Source of the DNA: Nakamurella flavida | GTDB taxonomy: Bacteria > Actinomycetota > Actinomycetes > Mycobacteriales > Nakamurellaceae | NCBI RefSeq assembly: GCF_030811475.1 | Contig: NZ_JAUSQV010000001.1 | Location: 124,001-188,000, forward strand | DNA length: 64,000 nucleotides | Direction of reading: 5' to 3' | Part shown: positions 28,100 to 38,944 of the stretch, piece by piece | Layout of the letters: each line of letters begins with the position of its first letter | Numbering within the stretch: the first letter of the stretch is position 1 | Program-made: the position numbers and the translations under genes | Notes under the pieces: model-generated | The model's input: only the letters and a program-made list of their open reading frames with translations | Database searches by the model: none | What the model was told of the DNA's origin: nothing

Positions 28100-29320
28100 G
28101 TGTCCGACTACGCGATCCCGGCGCGCGAGTACGCGCTGGTCTTCGCGTCGGCGCTGATCGTCACCTTCCTGCTGACCGGGGTGGTCCGCACGCTCGCGGT
28201 CAAGGTCGGTGCGGTGACCCCGATCCGCGACCGCGACGTCCACCGGACGCCCGTCCCGCGGATGGGTGGGGTCGCGGTCTTCGCCGGGTTCTCGGTCGCC
28301 GTGCTGATGGCCATGAACCTGGCCACGCTGGGCAGCGCGTTCCGGACGTCGTCGGAGATCATGGGTGTGCTCGCCGCCGGGGCGGTGATCTGCGCCGTCG
28401 GCGTGCTGGACGACCGGTTCGACCTGGATGCGGTGACCAAGCTGGCCGGGCAGATCCTGGCCGCCGGGGTGATGGCCCTCTTCGGGGTGCAGGTCAACCG
28501 GGTGTGGGTGCCCAGCGACGAGCCCAGCGGCGGCAGTCTGGTCTCGTTGGACCAGACGCAGAGCACGTTGATCACCATCCTGTTGACGGTGATCCTGGTG
28601 AACGCGATGAACTTCATCGACGGTCTGGACGGGCTCCTCGCCGGGGTCGCCCTCATCTCCGGGCTGGCGGTGTTCGCCTTCTCGGCGCGGCAGCTCTACC
28701 TGTCGGCCAACGACACGGCCGCCTCGCAGGCCCCGCTCATCGCCGCCGCCCTGGTCGGGGCGTGTCTGGGATTCCTGCCCCACAACTTCTCCCCGGCCCG
28801 CATCTTCATGGGCGACTCCGGAGCCATGTTCATCGGGCTGGCCATGGCCGGAGCGACCATCAGCGCCACCAGCAAGCTCGACACCTCGACCTTCGGCCCG
28901 CGGACGACGATCGCCTTCCTGGCCCCGCTCATCGTCGCCCTGGCCGTGGTCTTCATCCCCATCCTGGACTTCCTCCTCGCGGTGATCCGGCGGACCCGCA
29001 AGGGGCTGCACCCGTTCAGTGCCGACAAGGAGCACCTGCACCACCGGATGCTCTCGATCGGGCACACCCAGCGCCAGGCGGTGCTGATCTTCTACCTGTG
29101 GGCCGCCCTGTTGGCCGGGTCCGCCGTCTCGCTGGCGTTCGTGGATCTCTCCCGGTATCTCGGCATCTATCTGCTCGTGGTGGGTGGGGGCCTCGTCCTG
29201 GCGGTCACCTGCTCGGCCTGGCCCCGGGTCCGGGCCGCTCGCCTGAGCCGACGCCAGCGCCAGGACACCCGCGCCGCCGAATCCGCCCTCCCGACCCCTT
29301 CGATCGGACACCCGTCATGA
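28100..29320 (+). CDS. wecA: Polyprenyl-phosphate GlcNAc-1-phosphate transferase (WecA/Rfe-like)
   Basis: Integral membrane enzyme of the MraY/WecA family that moves GlcNAc-1-phosphate from UDP-GlcNAc to decaprenyl phosphate, starting arabinogalactan-linker-type or other wall polymer synthesis. 406 aa with about 11 hydrophobic segments. Cytosolic catalytic signatures: RDVHRTPVPRMGGVAVF (about 45-61), DDRFDLD (about 109-115), NAMNFIDGLDGLLAG (about 172-186), FMGDSGAMFIG (about 236-246), and the HxH-type EHLHHRML (about 313-320). The Arg-rich tail is cytosolic. Overlaps the next gene by four bases (ATGA). Confidence 0.94.
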   Translation: MSDYAIPAREYALVFASALIVTFLLTGVVRTLAVKVGAVTPIRDRDVHRTPVPRMGGVAVFAGFSVAVLMAMNLATLGSAFRTSSEIMGVLAAGAVICAVGVLDDRFDLDAVTKLAGQILAAGVMALFGVQVNRVWVPSDEPSGGSLVSLDQTQSTLITILLTVILVNAMNFIDGLDGLLAGVALISGLAVFAFSARQLYLSANDTAASQAPLIAAALVGACLGFLPHNFSPARIFMGDSGAMFIGLAMAGATISATSKLDTSTFGPRTTIAFLAPLIVALAVVFIPILDFLLAVIRRTRKGLHPFSADKEHLHHRMLSIGHTQRQAVLIFYLWAALLAGSAVSLAFVDLSRYLGIYLLVVGGGLVLAVTCSAWPRVRAARLSRRQRQDTRAAESALPTPSIGHPS

Positions 29321-29919
29321 CCGCGTCACCGCCCACCGGCCGCCCACGACCCGGCCCGGTGGACCTGTCCGCCGACGTGGCCCGGGTGGCCCGGATGCAG
29401 CAGCGCAGCGGCGCGCACATCTGGAGCCTGGACCACCTGCGGCTGTGCTGGACGGTGCTGCTCGTCGGCGGGGTGCTGGTCACCGTGGCGGCCGCCCTGG
29501 TGACGGGGTGGCCCGGGGTCTGGGGCGCGCTGCTGGGGACGGCCATCGTCGGGGCCTTCTTCACGGTGTCGGCCGTCGCGGTGGCCCGGGTGGGCCGGGA
29601 GAACCCGTCGGCCGTGATGATGGCGGCGCTGTTCACCTACGTAGTCAAGATCGTCGCGCTGGGCCTGGTCATGGTGCTCATCCCGCGGGACGCGGTGGTG
29701 GACAGCCGCTGGATGGCCGGCGCCATCGGGGTGGGGCTGTTCGGCTGGCTGGGCGCCCAGCTGCGGACGGTGTGGACGCGGCAGATCCTCTACGTCGACC
29801 CGGTCGGGGGCGGGACGGCACCGCCCGTCGCCGACGGTGGTGCCGTCCCCCGAACGGTCGTTCCCGGGGCGCTGACGGTGCGGGACGCGGCCGACGACCC
29901 CGGACGCGACACCCCCTGA
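29317..29919 (+). CDS. AtpI-like membrane protein upstream of ATP synthase operon
   Basis: A 200-residue protein with four membrane helices between about residues 45 and 150, a hydrophilic N-terminus and a Pro/Asp-rich C-terminal tail. Its location between wecA and the atp genes matches Rv1303 of mycobacteria, described as an ATP synthase I-like protein. AtpI-type proteins help assemble the c-ring or move magnesium; the exact role is unproven here. The ATG overlaps the wecA stop, so it is co-translated with wecA and not with atpB. Confidence 0.75.
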   Translation: MTASPPTGRPRPGPVDLSADVARVARMQQRSGAHIWSLDHLRLCWTVLLVGGVLVTVAAALVTGWPGVWGALLGTAIVGAFFTVSAVAVARVGRENPSAVMMAALFTYVVKIVALGLVMVLIPRDAVVDSRWMAGAIGVGLFGWLGAQLRTVWTRQILYVDPVGGGTAPPVADGGAVPRTVVPGALTVRDAADDPGRDTP

Positions 29920-29984
29920 CGTGCCTCTTCGACAACTCGTAGAAAACTTCGCGCCCGCGTGCGACGAGCCCGCAGGCACCCTGA

Positions 29985-29990
29985 TAGTGT
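29985..29990 (+). promoter_or_regulatory. -10 box of the ATP synthase operon
   Basis: TAGTGT lies 10 bases before the ATG at 30001, giving a 5' leader of only a few bases. The -35 region is weak. Probably the main promoter for the atp operon. Confidence 0.5.
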
Positions 29991-30000
29991 CCCGATCGCC

Positions 30001-30282
30001 ATGAGAATGATTGCCGCCTCACGTTCTCCTCACACGGGGAGCAACCAGGGCTGGGCCGTCGTCTCCACCCTGCTCGGCGGTTTCATCGTGTGGGGTGGCA
30101 TCGGTTGGCTGCTGGATCACTGGTGGGGTACCCGCCTGATGACCCCCATCGGCCTGATCGTCGGCATGGCACTCGGGATCTACGCGGTCGTGGCGCGAGC
30201 CATGGCCGAGGAACCCGGCCGACCAGTTCGAGACGACACCAATGACGAGCCGCCTCCGGCCGGCACCAGAAGGGAGACCTGA
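30001..30282 (+). CDS. AtpZ/AtpI-family ATP synthase accessory protein
   Basis: A 93-residue protein with two membrane helices (about residues 17-36 and 48-64) containing the Gly-rich GGFIVWGGIGWLLDHW and GLIVGMALGIYAVV pattern of AtpZ/AtpI proteins. First gene of the atp operon; its stop touches the atpB start. Expected role: assembly of the Fo rotor or metal supply to the complex. ATG at 30001 or 30007. Confidence 0.82.
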   Translation: MRMIAASRSPHTGSNQGWAVVSTLLGGFIVWGGIGWLLDHWWGTRLMTPIGLIVGMALGIYAVVARAMAEEPGRPVRDDTNDEPPPAGTRRET

Positions 30283-31098
30283 GTGTCTCTGACCCTGCTG
30301 TCCCAGAGCCTGATGGCGGCTCCTGAGGGCGAGGGTGGCTTCACGCCGCCGACCGTCGAGCATTCCTTCTTCTTCGACAAGATCGGTGACGGCAGCGTCA
30401 TCGCGTCGGTCAAGGCGATGGTCCTGCTCGTCCTCGGCACCCTCATCATCATCGGGTTCTTCCTCGCCGCGTCCCGCAAGGCCGCGATGATGCCCGGCAA
30501 GCTGCAGTTCATGGGGGAGTCGATCTACGGCTTCGTCCGCAACGGCATCGCGATCGAGATCCTCGGCAAGCACGGCAAGGCGTGGGCCGGCTTCCTCACC
30601 ACGCTGTTCGTCTTCATCCTGATCCAGAACCTCTGGGGCATCGTCCCCATCGCCCAGCTGCCGGTGACCTCGCACTTCGCGATCCCGGTCATGCTCGCGG
30701 TGCTGGTCTGGCTGCTCTACATGGGTGTGGGGATCAAGAAGCACGGGCTCTTCGGGTTCTTCAAGCTGATGTGCTACATCCCCGGCATCCCCGTGGGCAT
30801 GCACGTCCTGCTCATCCCCATCGAGTTCCTGTCGAACATCATCCTGCGGCCGTTCACCCTGGCCGTCCGGTTGTTCGCCAACATGTTCGCCGGCCACATG
30901 CTCATCACCGTGGCCGCGGTCGGTTTCCTCTACCTCCTCGAGTCGGGCAACACGACCCAGATCGCGCTGAGCATCCTGCCGGGTATCGGCAGCCTCGGCC
31001 TGGTCTTCTTCGAGCTGCTCATCATCTCGCTGCAGGCCTACGTCTTCACCCTGCTCGCCGCGATCTACCTCGAGTCGTCCCTCGCGGACGAGCACTGA
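30283..31098 (+). CDS. atpB: F0F1 ATP synthase subunit a
   Basis: Membrane subunit a that forms the two proton half-channels facing the c-ring. 271 aa with six hydrophobic segments. The essential Arg is in RPFTLAVRLFANMFAGH (about residues 190-206); the C-terminal helix ELLIISLQAYVFTLLAAIY is characteristic. GTG start with GGGAG about six bases before it, directly after the atpZ-like gene. Confidence 0.97.
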   Translation: MSLTLLSQSLMAAPEGEGGFTPPTVEHSFFFDKIGDGSVIASVKAMVLLVLGTLIIIGFFLAASRKAAMMPGKLQFMGESIYGFVRNGIAIEILGKHGKAWAGFLTTLFVFILIQNLWGIVPIAQLPVTSHFAIPVMLAVLVWLLYMGVGIKKHGLFGFFKLMCYIPGIPVGMHVLLIPIEFLSNIILRPFTLAVRLFANMFAGHMLITVAAVGFLYLLESGNTTQIALSILPGIGSLGLVFFELLIISLQAYVFTLLAAIYLESSLADEH

Positions 31099-31449
<351 letters not shown>

Positions 31450-31489
31450 TCCTCTGATTCGTTCCCTGCGCGTCGAGAGGACCCCGTAG

Positions 31490-32020
31490 ATGTTCACCGC
31501 CACCACGCCGCTCGCGGCGGAAGAGGCCACCAATCCCATCGGTCTGCCCTGGGGTGAGGTGGTCCTGGCCGCCGTCGCCTTCGGCATCCTGGTCTTCGTG
31601 CTCGGCAAGTTCGTCTGGCCGCAGTTCGAGAAGGCCTACGCAGCACGGACCGCCGCGATCGAGGGCGGCATCGAGAAGGCCGAGGCCGCCCAGAACGAGG
31701 CCAAGGCCGCGCTGGACCGTTACAACCAGCAGCTCGCCGGCGCCCGCGAGGAAGCCGCCAAGATCCGCGAGGACGCCCGCGCCCAGGCGCAGGCCATCCG
31801 CGACGACATGCTGACCCAGGCCCGGGCCGAGGCCGAGCGCATCTCCGCGTCCGGTCGGGCCCAGCTCGACGCCCAGCGGCAGCAGATCGTGGCCGAACTC
31901 CGTTCGGACATGGGTCGTGTCTCGGTCGATCTCGCCGGCCGCATCGTCGGCGAGTCCCTGCAGGACGACGACCGGGCGCACCGCACGGTCGAGCGCTTCC
32001 TGGCCGAACTGGAGCGCTGA
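31490..32020 (+). CDS. atpF: F0F1 ATP synthase subunit b
   Basis: 176 aa: short N-terminus, one membrane helix (about residues 24-44, VVLAAVAFGILVFVLGKFV), then a long charged Ala/Glu/Arg helix that dimerises as the peripheral stalk. In mycobacteria the second b-like chain is fused to delta; here b is a normal separate gene. Its TGA overlaps the atpH ATG by one base. Confidence 0.96.
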   Translation: MFTATTPLAAEEATNPIGLPWGEVVLAAVAFGILVFVLGKFVWPQFEKAYAARTAAIEGGIEKAEAAQNEAKAALDRYNQQLAGAREEAAKIREDARAQAQAIRDDMLTQARAEAERISASGRAQLDAQRQQIVAELRSDMGRVSVDLAGRIVGESLQDDDRAHRTVERFLAELER

Positions 32021-32844
32021 TGCAGCACATCGCCAGTCGGCAGGCCCTCGAGGCCAGCACCGCGCGCCTGCTGCAGGACGCGGCCAACCTGGACGACGAC
32101 GGTCTCGGCGCCCTGGGTGACGAACTCCGGTCCGTCGGGTCCCTGCTCCTGCGGGAGGTGCCGCTGCGGCGGACCCTCTCGGAGGCGACGCTGTCGCTGG
32201 AGACCCGCGAGGGCATCCTCACCCGGGTGCTCCAGGGCAAGGTCGGCGATCGCACGCTGGCCCTCGTCCGCTTCGCGCTGGGCCAGACCTGGTCGAACGG
32301 GCGCGACCTGCAGACCGGTGTCACCCGGCTCGGCCGGACGGCGATGTTCCTGCGAGCCGAGCGCACCGGCACCATCGACGAGGTCGAGGACCAGATGTTC
32401 CGGTTCAGCCGGATCGTCGACGCCAGTCCGGAGCTCTCGGTCGTCCTGGACGATCCGACCGTCGATCCGCAGGCGCGCGGATCGTTGATCACCCGGCTCC
32501 TCGGGGAGCGCGCCGATCCGCTGGTCACCTCCATGGTCGTCGGTCTCGCCCAGGACACCGCCGGACGGTCGGTCACCCACGGCCTGCGCGAGCTCGTGGA
32601 CCAGGCCGCCGACCGCCGCGACAAGGTGGTGGCGACGGTCAAGTCCGCCGTGGCCTTCACCCCGGATCAGGTGCGCCGGCTCACGGCCGCACTGAACCGC
32701 ATCTACGGCAGTGAGGTCAGCGTCCACCTCGAGGTGGAACCAGGCCTGGTCGGCGGGGTGCGCGTGCAGGTCGGTGACGAGGTCATCGACGGCAGCATCG
32801 CGGGCCGGCTCGACTCGTTGCGCCGCACCCTTGCCGGGTCTTGA
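32020..32844 (+). CDS. atpH: F0F1 ATP synthase subunit delta
   Basis: Connects the peripheral stalk to F1. 274 aa, about 95 longer than the E. coli subunit; the extra part is the N-terminal helical stretch seen in actinobacterial delta chains. The conserved C-terminal pattern VEPGLVGGVRVQVGDEVIDGSIAGRLDSL (about 241-270) identifies it. Starts inside the atpF stop codon, so translation is coupled. Confidence 0.95.
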   Translation: MQHIASRQALEASTARLLQDAANLDDDGLGALGDELRSVGSLLLREVPLRRTLSEATLSLETREGILTRVLQGKVGDRTLALVRFALGQTWSNGRDLQTGVTRLGRTAMFLRAERTGTIDEVEDQMFRFSRIVDASPELSVVLDDPTVDPQARGSLITRLLGERADPLVTSMVVGLAQDTAGRSVTHGLRELVDQAADRRDKVVATVKSAVAFTPDQVRRLTAALNRIYGSEVSVHLEVEPGLVGGVRVQVGDEVIDGSIAGRLDSLRRTLAGS

Positions 32845-32901
32845 CCGGCTGCTCCACCACCACTTCGGCATGAACCCAGATATCGACGGAACAGGACCAC
32901 G

Positions 32902-34545
32902 ATGAGCGAGTTGACCATCTCCGCGGACGAGATCCGTTCGGCGATCGACAGCTATGTCGCCGACTACACCCCCGAGGTGACCCGGGAGGAGGTCGGCGTC
33001 GTCGCCAGCACCGGTGACGGCATCGCCACCGTCGAGGGTCTGCCGTCGGCCATGGCGAACGAGTTGCTGCAGTTCCCCGGAGGGGTGCTGGGTGTCGCCC
33101 TGAACCTCGACGTCCGCTCCATCGGCGCGGTCATCCTCGGTGACGCGAACACCATCGAGGAGGGACAGGAGGTCACCCGCACCGGCGAGATCCTCTCCGT
33201 CCCCGTCGGCGACGCCTTCCTGGGCCGCGTGGTCAACCCGCTGGGCCAGCCGATCGACGGCCTGGGCGAGATCGCGTCGGAGGGCACCCGTGCCCTGGAG
33301 CTGCAGGCGGCCTCGGTCGTCGAGCGGCAGGGCGTGGGCGAGCCGCTGCAGACCGGCATCAAGGCCATCGACGCGATGACGCCGATCGGCCGCGGCCAGC
33401 GCCAGCTGATCATCGGCGACCGCAAGACCGGCAAGACCGCCGTCTGCGTCGACACGATCATCAACCAGAAGCAGAACTGGGAGACCGGCGACCCGAAGCA
33501 GCAGGTCCGCTGCGTCTACGTCGCCGTCGGTCAGAAGGGCACCACGATCGCCGGTGTCCGGCAGTCCCTCGAGGACGCCGGCGCGCTGGAGTACACGACG
33601 ATCGTCGCCTCGCCCGCCTCGGACAGCGCCGGCTTCAAGTGGCTCGCGCCGTACACCGGCTCCTCGATCGGCCAGCACTGGATGTACCAGGGCAAGCACG
33701 TCCTGATCATCTTCGACGACCTGTCCAAGCAGGCCGAGGCCTACCGCGCGATCTCGCTGCTGCTGCGGCGCCCGCCGGGCCGCGAGGCCTACCCGGGCGA
33801 CGTCTTCTACTTGCACTCCCGTCTGCTGGAGCGCTGCGCGAAGCTGTCCGACGAGCTGGGCGCGGGCTCGATGACCGGTCTGCCCATCATCGAGACCAAG
33901 GCCGGTGACGTCTCCGCGTACATCCCGACCAACGTCATCTCGATCACCGACGGCCAGTGCTTCCTGCAGGGCGACCTGTTCAACGCCGGTGTCCGCCCCG
34001 CCGTCAACGTCGGCGTGTCGGTCTCCCGGGTCGGCGGCGCCGCGCAGATCAAGGCCATGCGGAAGGTCTCCGGCACCCTGCGTCTGGACCTGTCGGCCTA
34101 CCGCGAGCTGGAGGCGTTCGCCGCCTTCGGGTCCGATCTGGACTCGGCGTCCAAGCGGTCCCTGGCCCGCGGCTCGCGACTGGTGGAACTGCTCAAGCAG
34201 CCGCAGTTCTCCCCGTACCCGGTGGAGGAGCAGGTCGTCTCCATCTGGGCCGGCACCCGTGGGCACCTGGACCGTGTCCCGGTGGAGGACATCCGCCGCT
34301 TCGAGAGCGAGTTCCTGCAGTTCCTGCGGCACGCTCCGAGCAGCCCGCTCGAGTCCATCAAGAGCTCGCGCGACCTGTCCAAGGATGCCGAGGACGCCCT
34401 GCTGACCGCGCTGGAGGACTTCTCCGACAGCTTCACCACGTCCGAGGGTTCGATCCTGGGCCGTCAGGCCGAGGTCAAGCCCATGGATTCCGCGGACGTG
34501 GGCCAGGAGAAGATCCAGGTCCGACGCGCGCAGCCGAAGAAGTGA
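32902..34545 (+). CDS. atpA: F0F1 ATP synthase subunit alpha
   Basis: 547 aa non-catalytic nucleotide-binding subunit. Walker [11 protein letters not shown] (about 173-182), the Arg finger region in [14 protein letters not shown] (about 375), and the signature [14 protein letters not shown]. The C-terminal about 35 residues extend beyond the E. coli protein, as in other Actinobacteria, where this tail restrains ATP hydrolysis (family knowledge from mycobacteria). A hairpin follows before atpG. Confidence 0.98.
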   Translation: MSELTISADEIRSAIDSYVADYTPEVTREEVGVVASTGDGIATVEGLPSAMANELLQFPGGVLGVALNLDVRSIGAVILGDANTIEEGQEVTRTGEILSVPVGDAFLGRVVNPLGQPIDGLGEIASEGTRALELQAASVVERQGVGEPLQTGIKAIDAMTPIGRGQRQLIIGDRKTGKTAVCVDTIINQKQNWETGDPKQQVRCVYVAVGQKGTTIAGVRQSLEDAGALEYTTIVASPASDSAGFKWLAPYTGSSIGQHWMYQGKHVLIIFDDLSKQAEAYRAISLLLRRPPGREAYPGDVFYLHSRLLERCAKLSDELGAGSMTGLPIIETKAGDVSAYIPTNVISITDGQCFLQGDLFNAGVRPAVNVGVSVSRVGGAAQIKAMRKVSGTLRLDLSAYRELEAFAAFGSDLDSASKRSLARGSRLVELLKQPQFSPYPVEEQVVSIWAGTRGHLDRVPVEDIRRFESEFLQFLRHAPSSPLESIKSSRDLSKDAEDALLTALEDFSDSFTTSEGSILGRQAEVKPMDSADVGQEKIQVRRAQPKK

Positions 34546-34571
34546 CAGTCGTTCCCATGATGTCCTCCATG

Positions 34572-34603
34572 ACCACCACCGTCGCTTCGGCGACGGTGGT
34601 GGT
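34572..34603 (+). terminator. Strong TTCG-tetraloop hairpin between atpA and atpG
   Basis: A perfect 14-bp stem (34572-34585 with 34590-34603) closed by a TTCG tetraloop, in the 112-base gap inside the operon. No T-tract follows. It could end part of the transcripts or protect or process the upstream mRNA. Confidence 0.75.
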
Positions 34604-34605
34604 GA

Positions 34606-37038
<2,433 letters not shown>

Positions 37039-37053
37039 TCCTCCGGCGGAATG

Positions 37054-37087
37054 GATGTGGCGGGGTCCCGGCGGACCCCGCCACATC
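37054..37087 (+). terminator. Strong hairpin between atpD and atpC
   Basis: A perfect 15-bp stem (37054-37068 with 37073-37087) closed by CGGC, starting 16 bases after the atpD stop. Only a weak T-rich stretch follows (TGTTCGT). Reads as a terminator for atpIBEFHAGD or a processing and stability element before atpC. Confidence 0.8.
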
Positions 37088-37182
37088 TGTTCGTGGGCCC
37101 GCCGCCATCCCCCGAGGTCACTCGGCGGAGGTGTGCGCGGCTGAGCAGTGACCGGTGGCCCGGCGACGGGTCGCCGAACCGT

Positions 37183-37188
37183 TAGGCT
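37183..37188 (+). promoter_or_regulatory. Possible separate -10 box for atpC
   Basis: TAGGCT matches TAnnnT, about 57 bases before the atpC start and after the atpD hairpin. No good -35. If active, it would let atpC and the DUF2550 gene be made separately. Confidence 0.4.
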
Positions 37189-37244
37189 TTGTCCAAGCTG
37201 GTCGTCCGCGACCGGCACCTCCCCACGACGAGAGTGGAGTGTCC

Positions 37245-37634
37245 GTGGCCGAGATGCAGGTAGACCTGGTCGCCGTCGAGCGCAAGGTGTGGTCCGGGAC
37301 CGCCGAGATGGTGGTCGCCCGGACCGTGGACGGTGACATCGGGATCATGCCCGGTCATGCCCCGTTGCTCGCCCAGTTGCGCGAGGGTTTCGCGGCGCGC
37401 ATCCAGCAGGCGGGCGGGAACGTTCTGGGCATCGCCGTCCACGGCGGATTCCTCTCCGTGACGAAGGAGGGCGTGTCCATCCTCGCCGAGGATGCCCAGC
37501 TCTCCGACGAGATCGACGTGAGTCACGCCCGTCAGACGTACGAGGCGGCGAAGGCCCGCGGTGATTCCGCGGAGGCCGAGGCCGATCTGCGGCGGGCACA
37601 GGCCCAGCTGTTGGCCACCGGCAACGACATCTGA
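37245..37634 (+). CDS. atpC: F0F1 ATP synthase subunit epsilon
   Basis: 129 aa. The N-terminal beta sandwich has VERKVWSGTAEMVVART and IGIMPGHAPLLAQL (about 28-41); a short helical C-terminus has the SHARQTYEAAKARGDSAEAEADLRRAQAQL helix pair that can act as a brake. GTG at 37245 with GGAG five bases upstream; a GTG two codons earlier is possible. The intergenic distance to atpD (206 bases) is the longest in the operon. Confidence 0.95.
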   Translation: MAEMQVDLVAVERKVWSGTAEMVVARTVDGDIGIMPGHAPLLAQLREGFAARIQQAGGNVLGIAVHGGFLSVTKEGVSILAEDAQLSDEIDVSHARQTYEAAKARGDSAEAEADLRRAQAQLLATGNDI

Positions 37635-37650
37635 GTCGGCACCCCGACCG

Positions 37651-38112
37651 GTGGACCTCGTCCTGATCGTGGAGATTCTCGGTCTCGCCCTGCTCGCTCT
37701 CGTCGTGCTGGTCATCGTGATGGTGACGGTGCGGCGGTCGCGGTTGGCCCGGTCCGGGGCGGTCAGCGTGTCGTGGCGGTTCGATGTGTCCCGTGCGGGC
37801 CACGGATGGGTGCTCGGCCAGGGCCGGTTCGACGGTCCGAACCTCCTGCTGTACCGGTCGTTCTCGCCGCTGCCGATGCCCGCGCGCCGACTGTCCCGGG
37901 AGCGGCTCACCTTGGGGGAGCGTCGCTGTCCGGCCGGTACGGAGGCCGATCTGCTGCCGGTCGGGTCGGTGATCATCACCTGCACCGATGGGGGCACCCC
38001 GTTCGAGCTGGCGGTCAGCGAGCAGGTGTCGACCGGGGTGCTGTCGTGGCTTGAGTCCCTGCCGCCGAGCAGCCCCGCGCATCGGCGCGGGTCCCTGCGC
38101 CGCCGCGACTGA
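37651..38112 (+). CDS. DUF2550 single-pass membrane protein
   Basis: 153 aa: one N-terminal membrane helix (about residues 3-27, LVLIVEILGLALLALVVLVIVMV), a basic stop-transfer RRSR, then a beta-rich cytosolic domain (SWRFDV..GHGWVLGQGRFDGPNLLLYR), the DUF2550 pattern. The same family follows atpC in mycobacteria (Rv1312). Function unknown. GTG start 16 bases after the atpC stop; likely co-transcribed. Confidence 0.85.
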   Translation: MDLVLIVEILGLALLALVVLVIVMVTVRRSRLARSGAVSVSWRFDVSRAGHGWVLGQGRFDGPNLLLYRSFSPLPMPARRLSRERLTLGERRCPAGTEADLLPVGSVIITCTDGGTPFELAVSEQVSTGVLSWLESLPPSSPAHRRGSLRRRD

Positions 38113-38274
38113 AATTCTCCCGTCGTCGGTGCCGGAGCTCCCCCGCCGACGCCTGTGGTCACGCGCGTGCGATCCGGCGTCTGAGGCAGGTGTCCGCGGC
38201 GCAGACCCCGTCCGATCGAGCCGTCGCCGGGTCGGTCCAGGCCGGCCGTCTCGTGGCCGACCTGGACCCGCCCG

Positions 38275-38865
38275 TCAGCGCGAGCCGCCCGGTACCCAGG
38301 TCACGTCGCCGTCCGGGTTCGCCACCCGGGCGAGGATGAACAGCAGGTCCGACAGCCGGTTCAGGTATAGGGCGGCGAGGGCATTGGTGTGCTCGGGATC
38401 GGCGTTGACCTGCGTCCAGGCGCTGCGCTCGGCTCGGCGTGCCACGGTGCGGGCCTGGTGCAGGAGGGCCGCCGCCGCCGTTCCCCCGGGCAGGATGAAC
38501 GAGGTGAGGGCGGGAAGCGCCTCGTTGTGCGTGTCGCAATCACTCTCCAGGCGGTCGATGTAGTCCTGGGTGATGCGCAGTCTGGCCGGCTGGCCCGCGC
38601 CGCCGGCCAGCTCCTCGGCGGACACCGGCGTGGCCAGGTCCGCCCCGAGGTCGAACAGTTCGTTCTGGACCCGGCTGATGACGGTCCTCAGCGGGTCGGC
38701 GGGCTGCCCCAGTGCCATCACGATGCCCAGGGCGGCGTTGGTCTCGTCGCAGTCGGCGTAGGCGACCAGGCGCGGGTCGGTCTTGCTGACTCGGGAGAAA
38801 TCGGCGAGGCCGGTGGTCCCGTCGTCGCCGGTACGGGTGTAGATGCGGGTCAGGTGAACGGCCAT
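38275..38865 (-). CDS. Cob(I)alamin adenosyltransferase (PduO type)
   Basis: Makes adenosylcobalamin from cob(I)alamin and ATP. 196 aa with the PduO signatures: [23 protein letters not shown] (about 8-30, ATP site), [11 protein letters not shown] (about 37-47), [34 protein letters not shown] (about 123-147) and [12 protein letters not shown]. The C-terminus is complete. Leaderless-type start, divergent from murA with only 79 bases between the two start codons. Convergent with DUF2550. Confidence 0.94.
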   Translation of the reverse strand: MAVHLTRIYTRTGDDGTTGLADFSRVSKTDPRLVAYADCDETNAALGIVMALGQPADPLRTVISRVQNELFDLGADLATPVSAEELAGGAGQPARLRITQDYIDRLESDCDTHNEALPALTSFILPGGTAAAALLHQARTVARRAERSAWTQVNADPEHTNALAALYLNRLSDLLFILARVANPDGDVTWVPGGSR

Positions 38866-38872
38866 GACGGCC

Positions 38873-38878
38873 ACCCTA
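38873..38878 (-). promoter_or_regulatory. -10 box of cobalamin adenosyltransferase gene, leaderless
   Basis: TAGGGT on the minus strand, seven bases before the ATG at 38865. Forms a compact divergent promoter region with the murA -10 box. Confidence 0.6.
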
Positions 38879-38931
38879 CGGGCGTGGTGCCGGCCGGCTC
38901 CCGGGCGGCCGGGCGGCACCCCGTTCGCGGA

Positions 38932-38937
38932 TAGAGT
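38932..38937 (+). promoter_or_regulatory. -10 box of murA, leaderless transcript predicted
   Basis: TAGAGT ends seven bases before the GTG of murA at 38945; no ribosome site is present. Confidence 0.65.
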
Positions 38938-38944
38938 GCCGGGC

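Noticed and set aside
38866-38944. Cobalamin riboswitch in front of the adenosyltransferase gene
   Set aside because: Only 79 bases separate it from murA and the start looks leaderless; no B12-box-like element is visible.
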